64,000 nucleotides of DNA from Fratercula arctica (Eukaryota; Chordata; Aves; Charadriiformes; Alcidae), in the NCBI GenBank assembly GCA_947846985.1, contig CANTUZ010000003.1, positions 94,144,674-94,208,673 of the forward strand, read 5' to 3'. Under the pieces are notes generated by a model, which worked only from the letters and a program-made list of their open reading frames with translations, was not told the origin of the DNA and did no database searches. Every line of letters begins with the position of its first letter. The stretch's first letter is position 1. The position numbers and the translations under genes are program-made. Positions 37,401 to 48,998 of this stretch are shown piece by piece.

Positions 37401-40318
37401 AGTAGGATTGATCTATTTAAACCTATTTAAGGGATTTATCCAAACAACTCTAATGTAAATTGTTACCAAGTGTCTAAATGCCCTTACTGCATTGAGAATC
37501 TTTTGTTGTTGCTGTTGTTACCTTAAATGTAATTTCTGGTGATCAAGAGATGCTATTGTATATGTTATAACTTATCTCTGGACACGACTTGAACCTTCTA
37601 CATAGTTTTCTGAAAACGGAATGGTCCAAATGTTTCTGGAGGCACCATGAATAGATATGTTATATATGCTTAACTGCAGTTGGAATTTTGATTTCCTATT
37701 ACAGACACAGCTGAACTCATATTCCTTTCATGTTTCTTAATGCTTTGGAGTAGATTTGTAAGACTTTGCCATGTAATATGTCATATACACGTGAAAGCAC
37801 TTCAAATGGTTCTTCAGAATTTCCACTGTCCTTATGCTCACTAATGTTTTTTCTGATCATTCACAACTGTACAGCACTAGAGTCCAAAAATTATGTGCTC
37901 TAAATTCTGATACAAAAGTTGCATCCTTAATCCTTAAGTGTAGTCCCACACTGCTTTGCCCTTCAGTAACTGATTAGACACATCAGAACCCTATTTCCAA
38001 TATCCACTAAAGCATTCACCTAACTGCTAGGTGTTATTGATTTGACAGTTGTTTGTTTGTGTCCCTGAACAATAAATTCATTTATCACATATGTTAATAG
38101 AATTACAAATATGATTTAAGAAAATTAGAGATTTGCTTTCCTAGTACAAAAATAATATAAATTTTGGCTTTAGCTGTGTTGATATGAAAAACATAGTGTA
38201 CTGGTTAAGAGATTGTCAGCCTCAGCAAAGAATAAAAAAGTAGTGATTTTATCTTGGAAGAACTGATATTATCATTATGATATTTGACTAACATCAAATT
38301 GTGTTTACCCAAAGTAGGAATTCTAAGTACAAATAAGTTGTTGCCAGCTAGTCACACTTTCTTCCAGATCAGGTGTAAGTGGATACTAAAGCCACTTAGT
38401 CTCCCAAATTAATTTTATTATTCATACATGAATAAAAGAATCTAAATCATCAAAGCAAAACAAGCTTGACATTCGCTAAAGTCTGTTGAGAAGTGCTTAC
38501 GGCATTCTCCAGGTCTAGAAGGAAAATCACTGTTCTGAGTTGGAGATGTCCTTTGAATTTCTGATAATTTTTCACCAACTTTTTACCAGCATCTACATAT
38601 TGTTTTCTAATACATCAAGACTAGTTGCTTCTCTGTGTTCTTGAAGTGTATACTTTGTTGGTCTCTTATTTAGCTAGGGGCACAATGAGTTAATGAAATG
38701 CTGAAACATAATGGAATTAATTCAGACAAAATATTTCTGCATATCTAGGGAACAGTCTTAACTATATTCACCACACGATTAGAGCATATTTCTAAACATG
38801 TGCAAAAACATCTCTTTTTTTTCCTCCTTTAGGGTGAGTATTTTTTATACTAATTCAATATTTCTGAATTTTTTTAGGTGAATACATCTAGATTATTTAT
38901 GTCTTCATTAATCTATTTCATATTGTAAATATTTGTACTTAGAATTCATCCCTATTTTGAAGTGTTAAATATTCATTGTAATAAAGCATTTGAAAGGATA
39001 TTTGGATTGAATTTATATCACATTTATCTGTATTTATGTAAGCCACTGCATTTCTGAAGTTTTGTTAAATTTTCATTTTCCAATATTTATGTTGGAATTA
39101 ATAATTGGAATCCAATATCAAAGATAAATATGTCCTCGGAAAGATTTCACAACATAAAATCCAGCACAAAGGAAAACATTTCCACATGCTATACCCTTAT
39201 TCACAGCTCCTAGTGTTTATTTCATAGTACGATTCCATATTGTCTCAGTTCTCTGCAATAATGAGTGATGATACGCTTTGCATGTTCGTACATCAAGGGA
39301 TCTCTATCACTAAGCCTTCAGCAGATGTGTTCCGAGTTTTAGCATATGAGACATACTATCTCTCAACAGTAAAGTAAAATAGAAAGAATGGGATGCATTG
39401 GCCTGGAATAAATCACATCCATCATTCATGGCCACCCTAAAAACTGTTGTTCAATATAAGAAAGGTAATTCTTGGTTGTTCCATTAACTCCATCAGTTGG
39501 CAAGACATGGTAGACAGGCACAAAACAAACCATGTGGTCAATATAACACTGAAGTTCAAGCAATGATTAGATTTTTGTAACTAGATTCTGTAACATCTAT
39601 ACTGCACTCTGAGTTTCAAATATCAGATATAACAAGAGGCTTATAAAACAAAACATTGTAACCTGCTTAATGAAATATAAATGATAAAATTAGAAATTGA
39701 ATACCTAGAAAGATGAAAATTAAAAATCTGTGATACTATGGAATTTTAAATTTTGATGAATTAAAAATTATATTGAATTTAAAGAATTGTAGATTACTTT
39801 TAATCATTTTTTGCAGCTTCTATACAGAGCTAACTTATACATGAGGAACTATGCAACCAAGGAGGTGTTTCTTACCATGAAAAGCTACCTCATTTGTTTA
39901 AGTTATGAGAAAGCATCTGTTAGCACAGTCACAATCTTCATTTTTCAAGCTTAGCAGCAAAAATCACTAAATCCTTTTAGGGAACTACTTCATTCATTCC
40001 ATCCATAGAAATTTTGCTCCAGTTTAACATTGTGAATTACTTTCCTACCTATTACTATTGATTACCGATAACTATTGTATAAGTACTTCCTCTCTGTTCA
40101 TTAAGAACAGTGAGGTTCAAGAGGTAATAAGAGTGAGCATTATGATAAGGAGCTATGGTATGATGATGAGGTGAGGCTCTATACTGGCCCTTGAACTTGG
40201 AGAGGCTGCAAGAGACAATAAAATTAATTGTTTATGCTCAGATAGAGTACATATTATCAGATAGTGTATTTAAGTAGAAACTGTTGCCCATAGAAATCCT
40301 GTCTCTTTTTTTCTTTTC
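34406..40318. other. Long AT-rich gene desert segment
   Basis: About 5.9 kb with no recognised repeat family, exon-like segment or tandem array beyond short T- or A-rich runs. Confidence 0.55.
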
Positions 40319-40371
40319 TTTTTTTTTTTTTTTTTAAGAGGTTGGAATGTGAATACAAAAAAAAAAAAAAA
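40319..40371. repeat. Inverted T17...A15 homopolymer pair
   Basis: A T run (40319-40335) and an A run (40357-40371) are separated by 21 bases, so the segment can fold into a pure A:T hairpin. Confidence 0.85.
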
Positions 40372-42937
40372 GTTTAAAGAGGAAAAAAAATGGTATTATG
40401 TCTAAATCACTTGAATCTCCATTCCCACGCCCTTCCTGGGAAATGGTATAGTAGCTTTTACATCTTTGCTACAGCCATCACAAGCAAGTTACTGAGATCA
40501 ACTTTTTCAGCGTATATTTCTCACCATCTCACCACAGACAGCATTGTAGTGGGTTTTATTTCATTTAATTGTCTTCATCTCACATTTAGACATCTTCATC
40601 TGAGCTGATCTACGAAGGATCTCTGTCTTAGAGAAAAGCAGGCACCCATAGCATTTGATTATCTCACCTATTTTAAGATGAGATGAGCTAAAACTTAGAA
40701 GCCTCCCCACTGACTATAAAAGAAGTCAAGGGTAACTAATTCAACTATTGTCATCTGCAATACAGACATCTGTATTTCATCAGTTGATCCCTAGCCCTAG
40801 AACCTGGTTTTGCAGCAACATGCAGCTCTCACTGCATTTGAAATTAATGAGGTTTGTGTTTTGAGTAAATGAAATTCTACAGAACTTGACACTCTTTTAA
40901 AAAAAAACCCAGATCTTAGAAATCTCAAAATTTTCATAAGCTTCAGTCATTGATATCTCTGTGCCTCAGCTCACCACCTACTAAATAGGAACAATACCCT
41001 CTCACTCCACAGGAGTTTTGTGAAAGTAAATTAATTACAATTTGTGAAGCATTAGGTGTTACAATGATCACTGCCATCAAAAAACCCAATGAAGAAATTA
41101 ATAATTCTGTCTCCCTAGCAACATTTGAATAGTGGCCTAAGGCTACACAGTGAATAATGATGAGAAAACAAAATATTGAATAGCTGCTTATTTACTGAAT
41201 ACTATTAATCATGTGAGCTGATGCAAGGATCTCATGGACAAAACAGTACATGAGCATCTAATTAAAAACTATATTATACTGCTTATGCATAAGAGCACAA
41301 ATTAAGATTCCACAGATTATTTGCATTCTAGCCTATTCTAACTTTTGAGTGCTTTGCTTTGCAACTACAATGGTCTTTTACTGTAGTTTTTCACATGTAT
41401 CATTGGGCTTGAAAGTGAAAAGCACTTTCACGATTTATTAATATTTTTGATGTTGTTATCACATGCCTGTAAACAAAGTTATATCCATCTAACCAGAAAG
41501 TACATTTGAAGCACAGTAAAAAAGAGTAATATTAAGTACCATATATGGTTGATTTTCTGACTGTGAAAGTAAATAAGCTTAGGATCTACTTGCATTAACT
41601 TGTAAATTCAGACACTCAGCCTAGACAGAAAAAAATGTGAAAAACCATAGAATACTTGTCCATTTGATAAATAACATAAGCAACAGGTGAAAACACATGG
41701 TCTTATTTGTCTAACTGGGGAGGGGAACACAAAAAAAACAGAGTATAATCAGAAGCAATCATTTGTTGTATGATGTTTGCCACCTGATTCTACTTATCAT
41801 ATTCCAAATATTTCAGTAGAATTTACTAAACTGCCAGCTAACTAGATCTTGGGAGATGAAATGTATCTACCAGAAAATAATTCTGAACAACAAATTACTT
41901 TCGCTCTCAGTCTTATACAGAATGGATTCTATTCCTCAAATTATACAAGGTCCCTGTGCTCTAGTACATTATGTACCTCTTCCCACCGTATCTGGGACGT
42001 ATCTTTTCTAGAAACCAACAATACTCATATCTGAATAATCATTTCAAAGCATTCTTGATTCTTCTTATTATTATGAGAGATTATTTAACTGTCAAAATGA
42101 CTCCCCCTCATATTGTCTTTGGCATTTGCTTTGTCTTGCATAAATAGAAAAAAATGCAATAATAAAATAGGTTTTTATTTCCTTTTCTATTTCAAGAAAC
42201 CACTTTACTTCTGAGTAGATTGATCCATACTCAGAATATACTGTTGTGTTATCTTAATGGAAAGCTGTTTAATAACTCTGAAAGAAGTTCCTGTATTTTT
42301 TTCTATCTTTTACATAGTTGCTGCCAAATGTTGCTAAAGGGCACCATTCAAATGAAATTACACTAGACATCCTGTTGTATATCTATGTATCTCTACATAT
42401 ATCTGTGTTGACTGTGTGGCACACTGTAGTCTTTTACGTTTTGACAAATATTCATGTCAGAAAAGAAGTAGGATATCTTTAAATGTTTGAAAACATTTCT
42501 GATACCAGAATGCAGAGGCTTCTTTCTATATACCTATGAAACTTCTCTCTAACCCTTCTCTTCTTTTTATTTTAAAGTAAATTGAAATTACAATAGCAAA
42601 ACATGAGTCCATGTCAGTCTATGAAATCAATAGGGTTGCTGTTGTCTTCGACAATCTTCATCTTCCCAAAACCATTGTTAAGCAAATGAAGGCTAAGCAG
42701 AAAAAGCAGAAAGGACCCATTTCAAGCAGGACTCCTTAATTCTCCTTGTCATATAAGTCCGTATAAGTCCAATATTTCACCTGTAATTTTCATACTTTCT
42801 TCTTTGACGCCTTTATAATATGTACCTTTCCTTGCATACTGTAGGTCAAATTTAATATGGAAAATATTACATTGAAAACAGAATATTTTTACTCTGCTTT
42901 TATCAATTTGAATAATTCTACCAGTTTTGAAAGAGCT
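40372..42937. other. AT-rich unique sequence, no gene seen
   Basis: Nothing recognised. Confidence 0.5.
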
Positions 42938-42970
42938 AAAAAAAAAAAGAAAAAAAAAAAAAAGAAAGAA
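42938..42970. repeat. A-rich simple repeat
   Basis: Poly-A with interspersed G passing into a short GAAA run. No retroposon body was identified upstream. Confidence 0.85.
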
Positions 42971-44256
42971 GAGGAATAATCAGTGGCTAACAAAATTAGG
43001 AATAAATTATAGGTAAAAAAATAAACAACTACATGCAGTAATAATTAATACCCAGTGTAAGTTCAAAATGTCTGTAGGGTGCTTAAGGGTTTCTACAAGG
43101 CGTTTAACACAAAAAGCAAAAATAATTCAGAAAGTAAAAGTCACATTTGACTTACAGCTGAATATACCACCCAGTGTTTCCAGAGTTGTGGTCTTTCAGC
43201 TCCTATGAATCTTGAATTCATGCAATGGCTCAGGTTAGGCAGCAAAAAGATGTGATGATTTTCCTTGAAGAGTTGTGCATTCAAATTCCTGAATATTAAG
43301 AATAACCAAAACTCAGTTTTCCTCTTTCCTTTGGGAATCCACTTGCCATTTAGCTCTTATACAAAAATAGACCGTGCAATTTTTTCCATTAGTGCCTATC
43401 AGAAACTAGAGATATATGTCCAAATTCAGTCAAAAGTCAGATTTGTGGTAACATTTCCCCTTCTACTTTTCATTCTGCCTAAAGTGAATCCCATGCTTAG
43501 GCATGTCTCTCTTTTCAGTTGAGAGTGAAAGATTATGAATTCCACCTTTGCAGAGAAAAGCACAACTTTTAGATGTTTCAGTGCTGTGCATCGCAAAGGT
43601 CATGTATATTTTTGGACCTTTACCATCACACTTTACATCAAAACACATTTAGAGGTAGTAAGTAATGTGCTTCCAAAAGCATAGATGCCATCCTCAATAA
43701 ACATGCAGATTTACTGAATGCATGACTTTCCTTTTTGTGGGAAGTTAATTCCATATTCCTCTAACTATATATCCATTATTGTTCAAAAGTTACTTTCACC
43801 TATGGGAATCATCTCAAGTTTTCCAACTACTTTGATGGCAGTGAACAAGGCAGCATCTATCAGAGAGGATTAACAAAAACCAACCCTTTTATTCCTCATG
43901 GCCTTAAGCATATCAAATATTCTACTATTTTTTTTAGGGGAAACCTGACCATTCTTTAGGTTAAGAATTTCTCTTAACATTTAAGGTATCATTTTCAAAA
44001 TAGAACATTTTTCACATTCTTAAAATTACCACTGGGATGTGAACACCCACAATAAACTCAGCATTTACAGATACTTTCAAATTTCAGCTAAAGTTTTTCT
44101 TCTAGGATTTAAGTGTTGAAATATTGGCATTGAAGCTAAAAATCAGATTTGTCCTTGCTGTCCCTGAGAATTCTGTTTAACTAAGTACAAGGCAGATAAG
44201 ATTGGCATTTTTAAGGTGGATATTTAGTGGACTAATTCCTCATTTTTTTCCCTCAG
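42971..44256. other. AT-rich unique sequence
   Basis: Nothing recognised. It ends in the pyrimidine tract that precedes the candidate exon at 44257. Confidence 0.5.
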
Positions 44257-44446
44257 GATAAATACTTGTGGTGGTGCCTCACAAAGCTGTCACATGACCT
44301 GGATGAGAGCTGTATAAAAGGTGCAAAAGGGTATCACTGGCATGACTGGTGCAAAAGCATCAATTACAGGAGAGGCAAGACCAGCAGTGGAGCGAGCACC
44401 GTGTCACTTCACATCCTTGGCAGAGAAATGGCTTTTAACACCCTAG
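44257..44446 (+). CDS. Candidate exon (unidentified), with embedded TATA box
   Basis: A pyrimidine tract ending TTTTTTTCCCTCAG gives a good acceptor at 44255-44256, and CCTAG followed by GTAAGT gives a near-consensus donor at 44447. The 190 bp between is open in one frame from its first base (63 codons and one base), and is G+C-richer than the flanks. A second reading is possible: TATAAAA at 44313-44319, preceded by a TCACATGAC M-box-like site at 44290, could place a start site near 44345. That would make a first exon whose ATG (44428, context GAGAAATGG) encodes only MAFNTL before the donor. No family was recognised and no partner exon identified. It could equally be a non-coding RNA exon or chance. 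Confidence 0.27.
44313..44319 (+). promoter_or_regulatory. TATA box candidate
   Basis: TATAAAA followed by GG, in a locally G+C-richer context about 130 bp before a consensus splice donor. The spacing would suit a short TATA-driven first exon. Confidence 0.25.
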
Positions 44447-45278
44447 GTAAGTCATGTCATCGCACATGTCATCAAGAGTCATAACAATGTGATATATTTA
44501 AGTGACAAACCTCCAACTCTTTACTGAGCATTTAAGGAGGGTGAATACAACTATGTCAGCAGGGAAAGTAGCTGTCATTTGACAAACTGACTTTCCTACC
44601 TGAAAAAGACATATGAAATGTATCAAAATGAATGTTTGCTGCAGATAGCTTATAGCTCTCTGAGACAGGCATAAAATGTGACCATAGTGTGCTGCAGCCT
44701 TCCTTCTTTTTACATCTCCACCCCTCAGAGCAGGGGTCACCTGTCTTCCCTAGATGATACACCAACTTATATTTTTCTTTCCTCAATTGGAATTTAAACA
44801 CACCTGTAACAAGTTAACAGGAGCTTGCAGAGGCTGACTGAGTCAGAATACTCCTGATCTGATGATACATAAGTATTTTGTCTTTGTGTGAGGCAAGATC
44901 TCCTGGATCCCAAGAATGTAGGTATTCAGGCAGATACTGTGTTTCAGAGATGTTTACCTCATCTGTCATCCCCGTCCCAGCTGGCTGCTGCTCACTCAGC
45001 TTCAGCAAATGAGTGTAATGGCTTTGAGACCATGCTATCTGTATTTTAACTGTAAAATAAGAAAGATTTTCAAAGTATGGCATGGATGTCTCAATTTTAA
45101 GTAATTGATAATGTTATTCAATAATTTTCTACAATACGTGAAATACCTTCTTCCATAGACTAATTGGCATTACCTTAAGATATATAGATCGAGCCAGAAA
45201 AGCTCTCATAAAGAGGCTTTTTTTCTGCATACCAGAAGTACTATGAAAAATGGTTTTGTAAAAAACCCACCACGTTTT
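44447..45278. other. Compositionally distinct segment, no gene assigned
   Basis: Less AT-rich than the flanks. Two minus-strand open frames almost abut (45083-44814, 89 codons; 44801-44556, 81 codons). Neither has a recognised family. It could be a decayed element or an undetected exon cluster. Confidence 0.3.
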
Positions 45279-45309
45279 TATATATATATATATATATTTC
45301 TATATATAT
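45279..45309. repeat. (TA)n microsatellite
   Basis: About 15 TA units interrupted once by TTTC. Confidence 0.95.
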
Positions 45310-45689
45310 CTTACACTTGTATTTCTATGTATAACTTTGCATTTAATTATCTAACAGTGAACACAAAGGATACAATCTCAAATAAAATGTTTTACCTCTT
45401 TTATCCCCATATTTCAGTCAACTGGAAATATAATTCTAATGTTTTGCTTACAAACTAAGTAATATTATTCTATAAAGCACAATAAAAGCATGGACTAGCC
45501 ACAACGCTGTTAATGCAATCACTTGAAAAAGAACAGAGGTGAAGACTGGTTTGTGTCAGTGCACGTCCTGTGAGACACCTAAGGAAGCGGAAAACCTAAA
45601 TAGAACCCCTCGCTGAAACAGTTTCAGATAATATTATTACTTGGCTTTTGATTTACAACAAGATATTTTTCCTTGTTAGGACCTGGAAA
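45310..45689. other. Unique sequence, no feature
   Basis: Nothing recognised. Confidence 0.5.
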
Positions 45690-46690
45690 GGTCTATAAGT
45701 GCACCCTCAAACCGTTCAAGTCCCTGAGCTATTGTCAGAGTCTATGGCAAGGAAGCATTACCTCAGGGCAGAGGAATACTGATTTAGAGACTGCTTGGAC
45801 TAATTGGATTTGAGACCAGATGGGCATATCTGAGGGTGCTGAGGCAGCTGGCTACTGTCATTGCAAGGCCCCTGTCTATCCTTTCTGAAGGGTCACAGTA
45901 ACTGGGGAGGTTCCTCAGGACTCGAAAAATGAAAGTATCACCCCCATCTTCAAGAAGGGCAATAAGAAGGATTAGGGGAATTACAGGAGTAACCTCAGTC
46001 TCTCGGAGGATTAATCCCAGCAAAATCCTCCTTTAAGTAATTTCTGAGCCAATGAAGGACATGAAGGTGATTTGGAACAGACAATATGGATTTACCCAGG
46101 CCAAGTCAAGTCTGAAGCTATGTGGCAGCTTAATATGATGAGATGACTGTCTCAGTGGACAAGGGGAGAACAGTGGATACTTTTTATCCTGATTTAAGCA
46201 AGGCTTTGAGCATGGTCTCCCATAGTATTCTCATATCCAGACTAGTGAGCTGTGGACTGCAAGCTGGGTAGAAAAGCTAGGATTGCAAGCTGACTGGACC
46301 ACTGGGCTTAAAGATTTGTTACCCAGTTGATGGCAAGTTAGTAGTGACATCCTTCAGACTGTTAACATCTGTACTAATGGTCTGTAAGATAAGACAAACC
46401 ATGCCATCAATGAGTCTGCAGGCGATACTGAATTGGGGGTAGTAGCTGATACACTGGAGAGTATGGATGGTGTTCAAACGGCCTGGAGAAATGGCAGGAA
46501 GAAAACATAGTTTAACAAAAGCAAATGTAAAGTCTTGCAGTTGGGACAGGATAATGCCATGCAAGAGAAAAGGCTGGGGACCCACCAGATAGAAAGCAGC
46601 TTTGCAGGAAAGAAGCCAGATTCCAGGTGGATAAATTGAATGTAACTCGGCAGGGCACCCTTGCAGAGGACTATGAGATTATATAGCAAA
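45690..46690 (+). mobile_element. CR1 LINE, sense, RT-domain segment lacking its 3' end
   Basis: The sequence follows sense CR1 ORF2. It starts just before the RT domain, and GATGGGCATATCTGAGGGTG at 45817 is the 'GPDG...LRELA' region. It continues through CACCCCCATCTTCAAGAAGG (45940), the TTTAAGCAAGGCTTTGAGCA palm segment (46194) and TGCAGTTGGGACAGGATAAT (46538). It stops near 46690 inside ORF2, before the C-terminal part and 3' UTR. Many stops and indels show it is long dead. Loss of the 3' end is unusual for CR1, whose copies are normally truncated at the 5' side. Confidence 0.9.
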
Positions 46691-47621
46691 TGAGGGGGGG
46701 GAGATGTATGAAATGAAACATTTCAAATAAATGCTACATTTTGGATTAGTAAAATAAAATAGGGAAGGCTTCCATTTCTTTGTCAGAAACTTACCTGGAT
46801 TAATTCAGAAAAATCAGTTTATGACGGCTTGCTTGTACATAAAAACAAGGCAATATACAGCTCTACACTTTCAAAGTACTTAATCCAAAATAAATACATA
46901 AAATAATATAATTAAATTACACATCTGGCTGTATAAACAATGTATTTGGGATTTTTCAGAAAAAATAATATATTCCTCTAACTAAGTAATTTAAGAACAG
47001 AATCCACAGTAATTATATTGGTCTTCAGTGGAACGAATTTTTCAACTTTAAAGAAGAAACACTAACAGAGGATGATTTTTTGTAAATACAACTAACCAAA
47101 GAGACAATCCAAAGAAGGCAGTAATATATTGTTCTAGGATGCTACCACTTTGATATAAAGGAATAAATTTATCTTAGAAACTTGGAGGAATTCAGCCTGA
47201 AAATATGTACCATGATCTGGATTAAGGCTCATGGTTTCTGGATTAATGTCAAAATTCCTGTATTTTGGGGAGAAGTGAACATCCTATCCACATTTGTGGA
47301 TCCTAATAACATGATGATTTTCTGAATCACACATTTGCAAGTAAGAATTCATTATTTAAGTTAATTGTAAAAGAAGGGATGTTACCACTAGATTAACCCC
47401 TCCAGCAGCACAGGTGTGAGATTATTGTTAAAGGTAGCATCCTTTCACCTTGTCAGAATATTTTGGAGACTGTTAGCTGTGGTTAGCTTATAAATCTAAA
47501 TCTTTATGAGAATTTGACTCATAGTTAGTATCAGTCCAATATGTTAGCTATTGTTTACAAGCTAATAGAACAGACAATAGGATCATATAATACAACCATT
47601 TCAAAGACTACGAGGGGGTTG
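46691..47621. other. AT-rich unique sequence
   Basis: It starts with a short G run (46694-46701) at the CR1 boundary. Nothing else was recognised. Confidence 0.5.
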
Positions 47622-47713
47622 TCTTTTTTCTTTCTTTGGGTTTGTGTGGGTTTTTTTTTTGTTTTTTTGTCTTGTTTTGGGTTTTTTGGGGGGGTTTTGT
47701 TTTTTTTTTTTTT
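47622..47713. repeat. T/G-rich simple repeat
   Basis: Poly-T with GTTT, GGGTTT and G-run interruptions. One strand is G/T only over most of its length. Confidence 0.85.
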
Positions 47714-48887
47714 AGTGCAAAGTACGTAGGCCTCACACTAATTTAACGTGAGGTTAATTTAGTGGAAATGCTGAAACATCCTCTTCTAAATAAGAATACA
47801 TAGAAATCAGATATGTTTAAGAACTTTGTACCCCAGGAAGAGCAAAGATGAAAGCAGAGATGAATAAAACTTTTTAGTAATGTTGTCAAGGGCTAAGAAA
47901 ATGCTAAATTAGTAAATTGAGATTCTTGTGCTAAGGAATGTTTTTATTGTTGAAAAGGCATGTTTGACATGCTATAAAGTAGAAACTGATCAATATTAAC
48001 TCTACCAAGCAATAGGATTAACTACAAAAATATGTGAATGGTAATTATGTGCATATACATGTACAAGTTCGGGGAATTAAAATATGTGGATAAGATATAT
48101 GAGTATCGATATGGCTATCTTCTTTTTATTTAGCCTTATGTTGCCTCTATCATCAGTCAGCTGGGTCAGTTAACTTTTAGTGTAAACAAAGGCTACTGTA
48201 ATTTACATTTGCAATTTCCTTGTAGATTTACAGGTAAAATGCCATAAAAAAGGTGGAGGAGCGAAAGAAGGCTGTAGGAAACATGATTCAGAAGATATTT
48301 TACGGCCTAGTGTTGCATTATTGCAACGTAGAAGCTATCAGCCTGAGCACTGTAATGCCTTCATATACTGCAGATATTGTTTATTGCAGTTTATACATAG
48401 CAGTGGTTATCTATTTTAGCAAGCGGTACAGTTTCTCACTTTTTGTCTTTCTTGAAAATTGCTAGATACTGTATCACTGAAAAATAAAAAAACAATAAAA
48501 AAACCCTCAGCATATGAAATATGTTTGCCATGCAGGATCGATGGATCTTTTTACAATTTATTACAAAAAGCACCAGTAATAATCGCTAATTAACGAACTT
48601 GTGTATACTGAGCCTGGAACCTGGTAAGGAAGTTAGGATAAATGTTCCATATGCCATATAACTGTGATTCTTTCACAGCCCCTCTTGTGAGGGCCTTTTT
48701 TCAAAAGCCATAATTTTAATTTCCTAAGACTCACACAACTTTTTTTTTGTTGTGAAGACTGACTCAGGGGACCCTTCCTAAAAGGGAGCAGTAAAATTAC
48801 TGAAATAGTCCCTGATTTGTATTGCTGAAAGGACCATGATGTTTTTCTTGAAAAGTACCTGTACCTTGGGGAATTTCAGAATTTAAG
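47714..48887. other. AT-rich unique sequence, no gene seen
   Basis: Nothing recognised. Confidence 0.5.
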
Positions 48888-48998
48888 TTTTGGGTTGGTT
48901 TTGTTTAGTTTGGTTTTGGGTTTTTTTGTTGTGGTTTTTTTTTTTGCCTTTTTTGTTTGTTTGTTTGTTTGTTTGTTTGTTTTTCTTTTTTTTTCTCC
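48888..48998. repeat. (GTTT)n microsatellite in a T/G-rich tract
   Basis: Seven to eight perfect GTTT units (about 48954-48982) lie within a longer G/T-only tract much like that at 47622. Confidence 0.9.
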
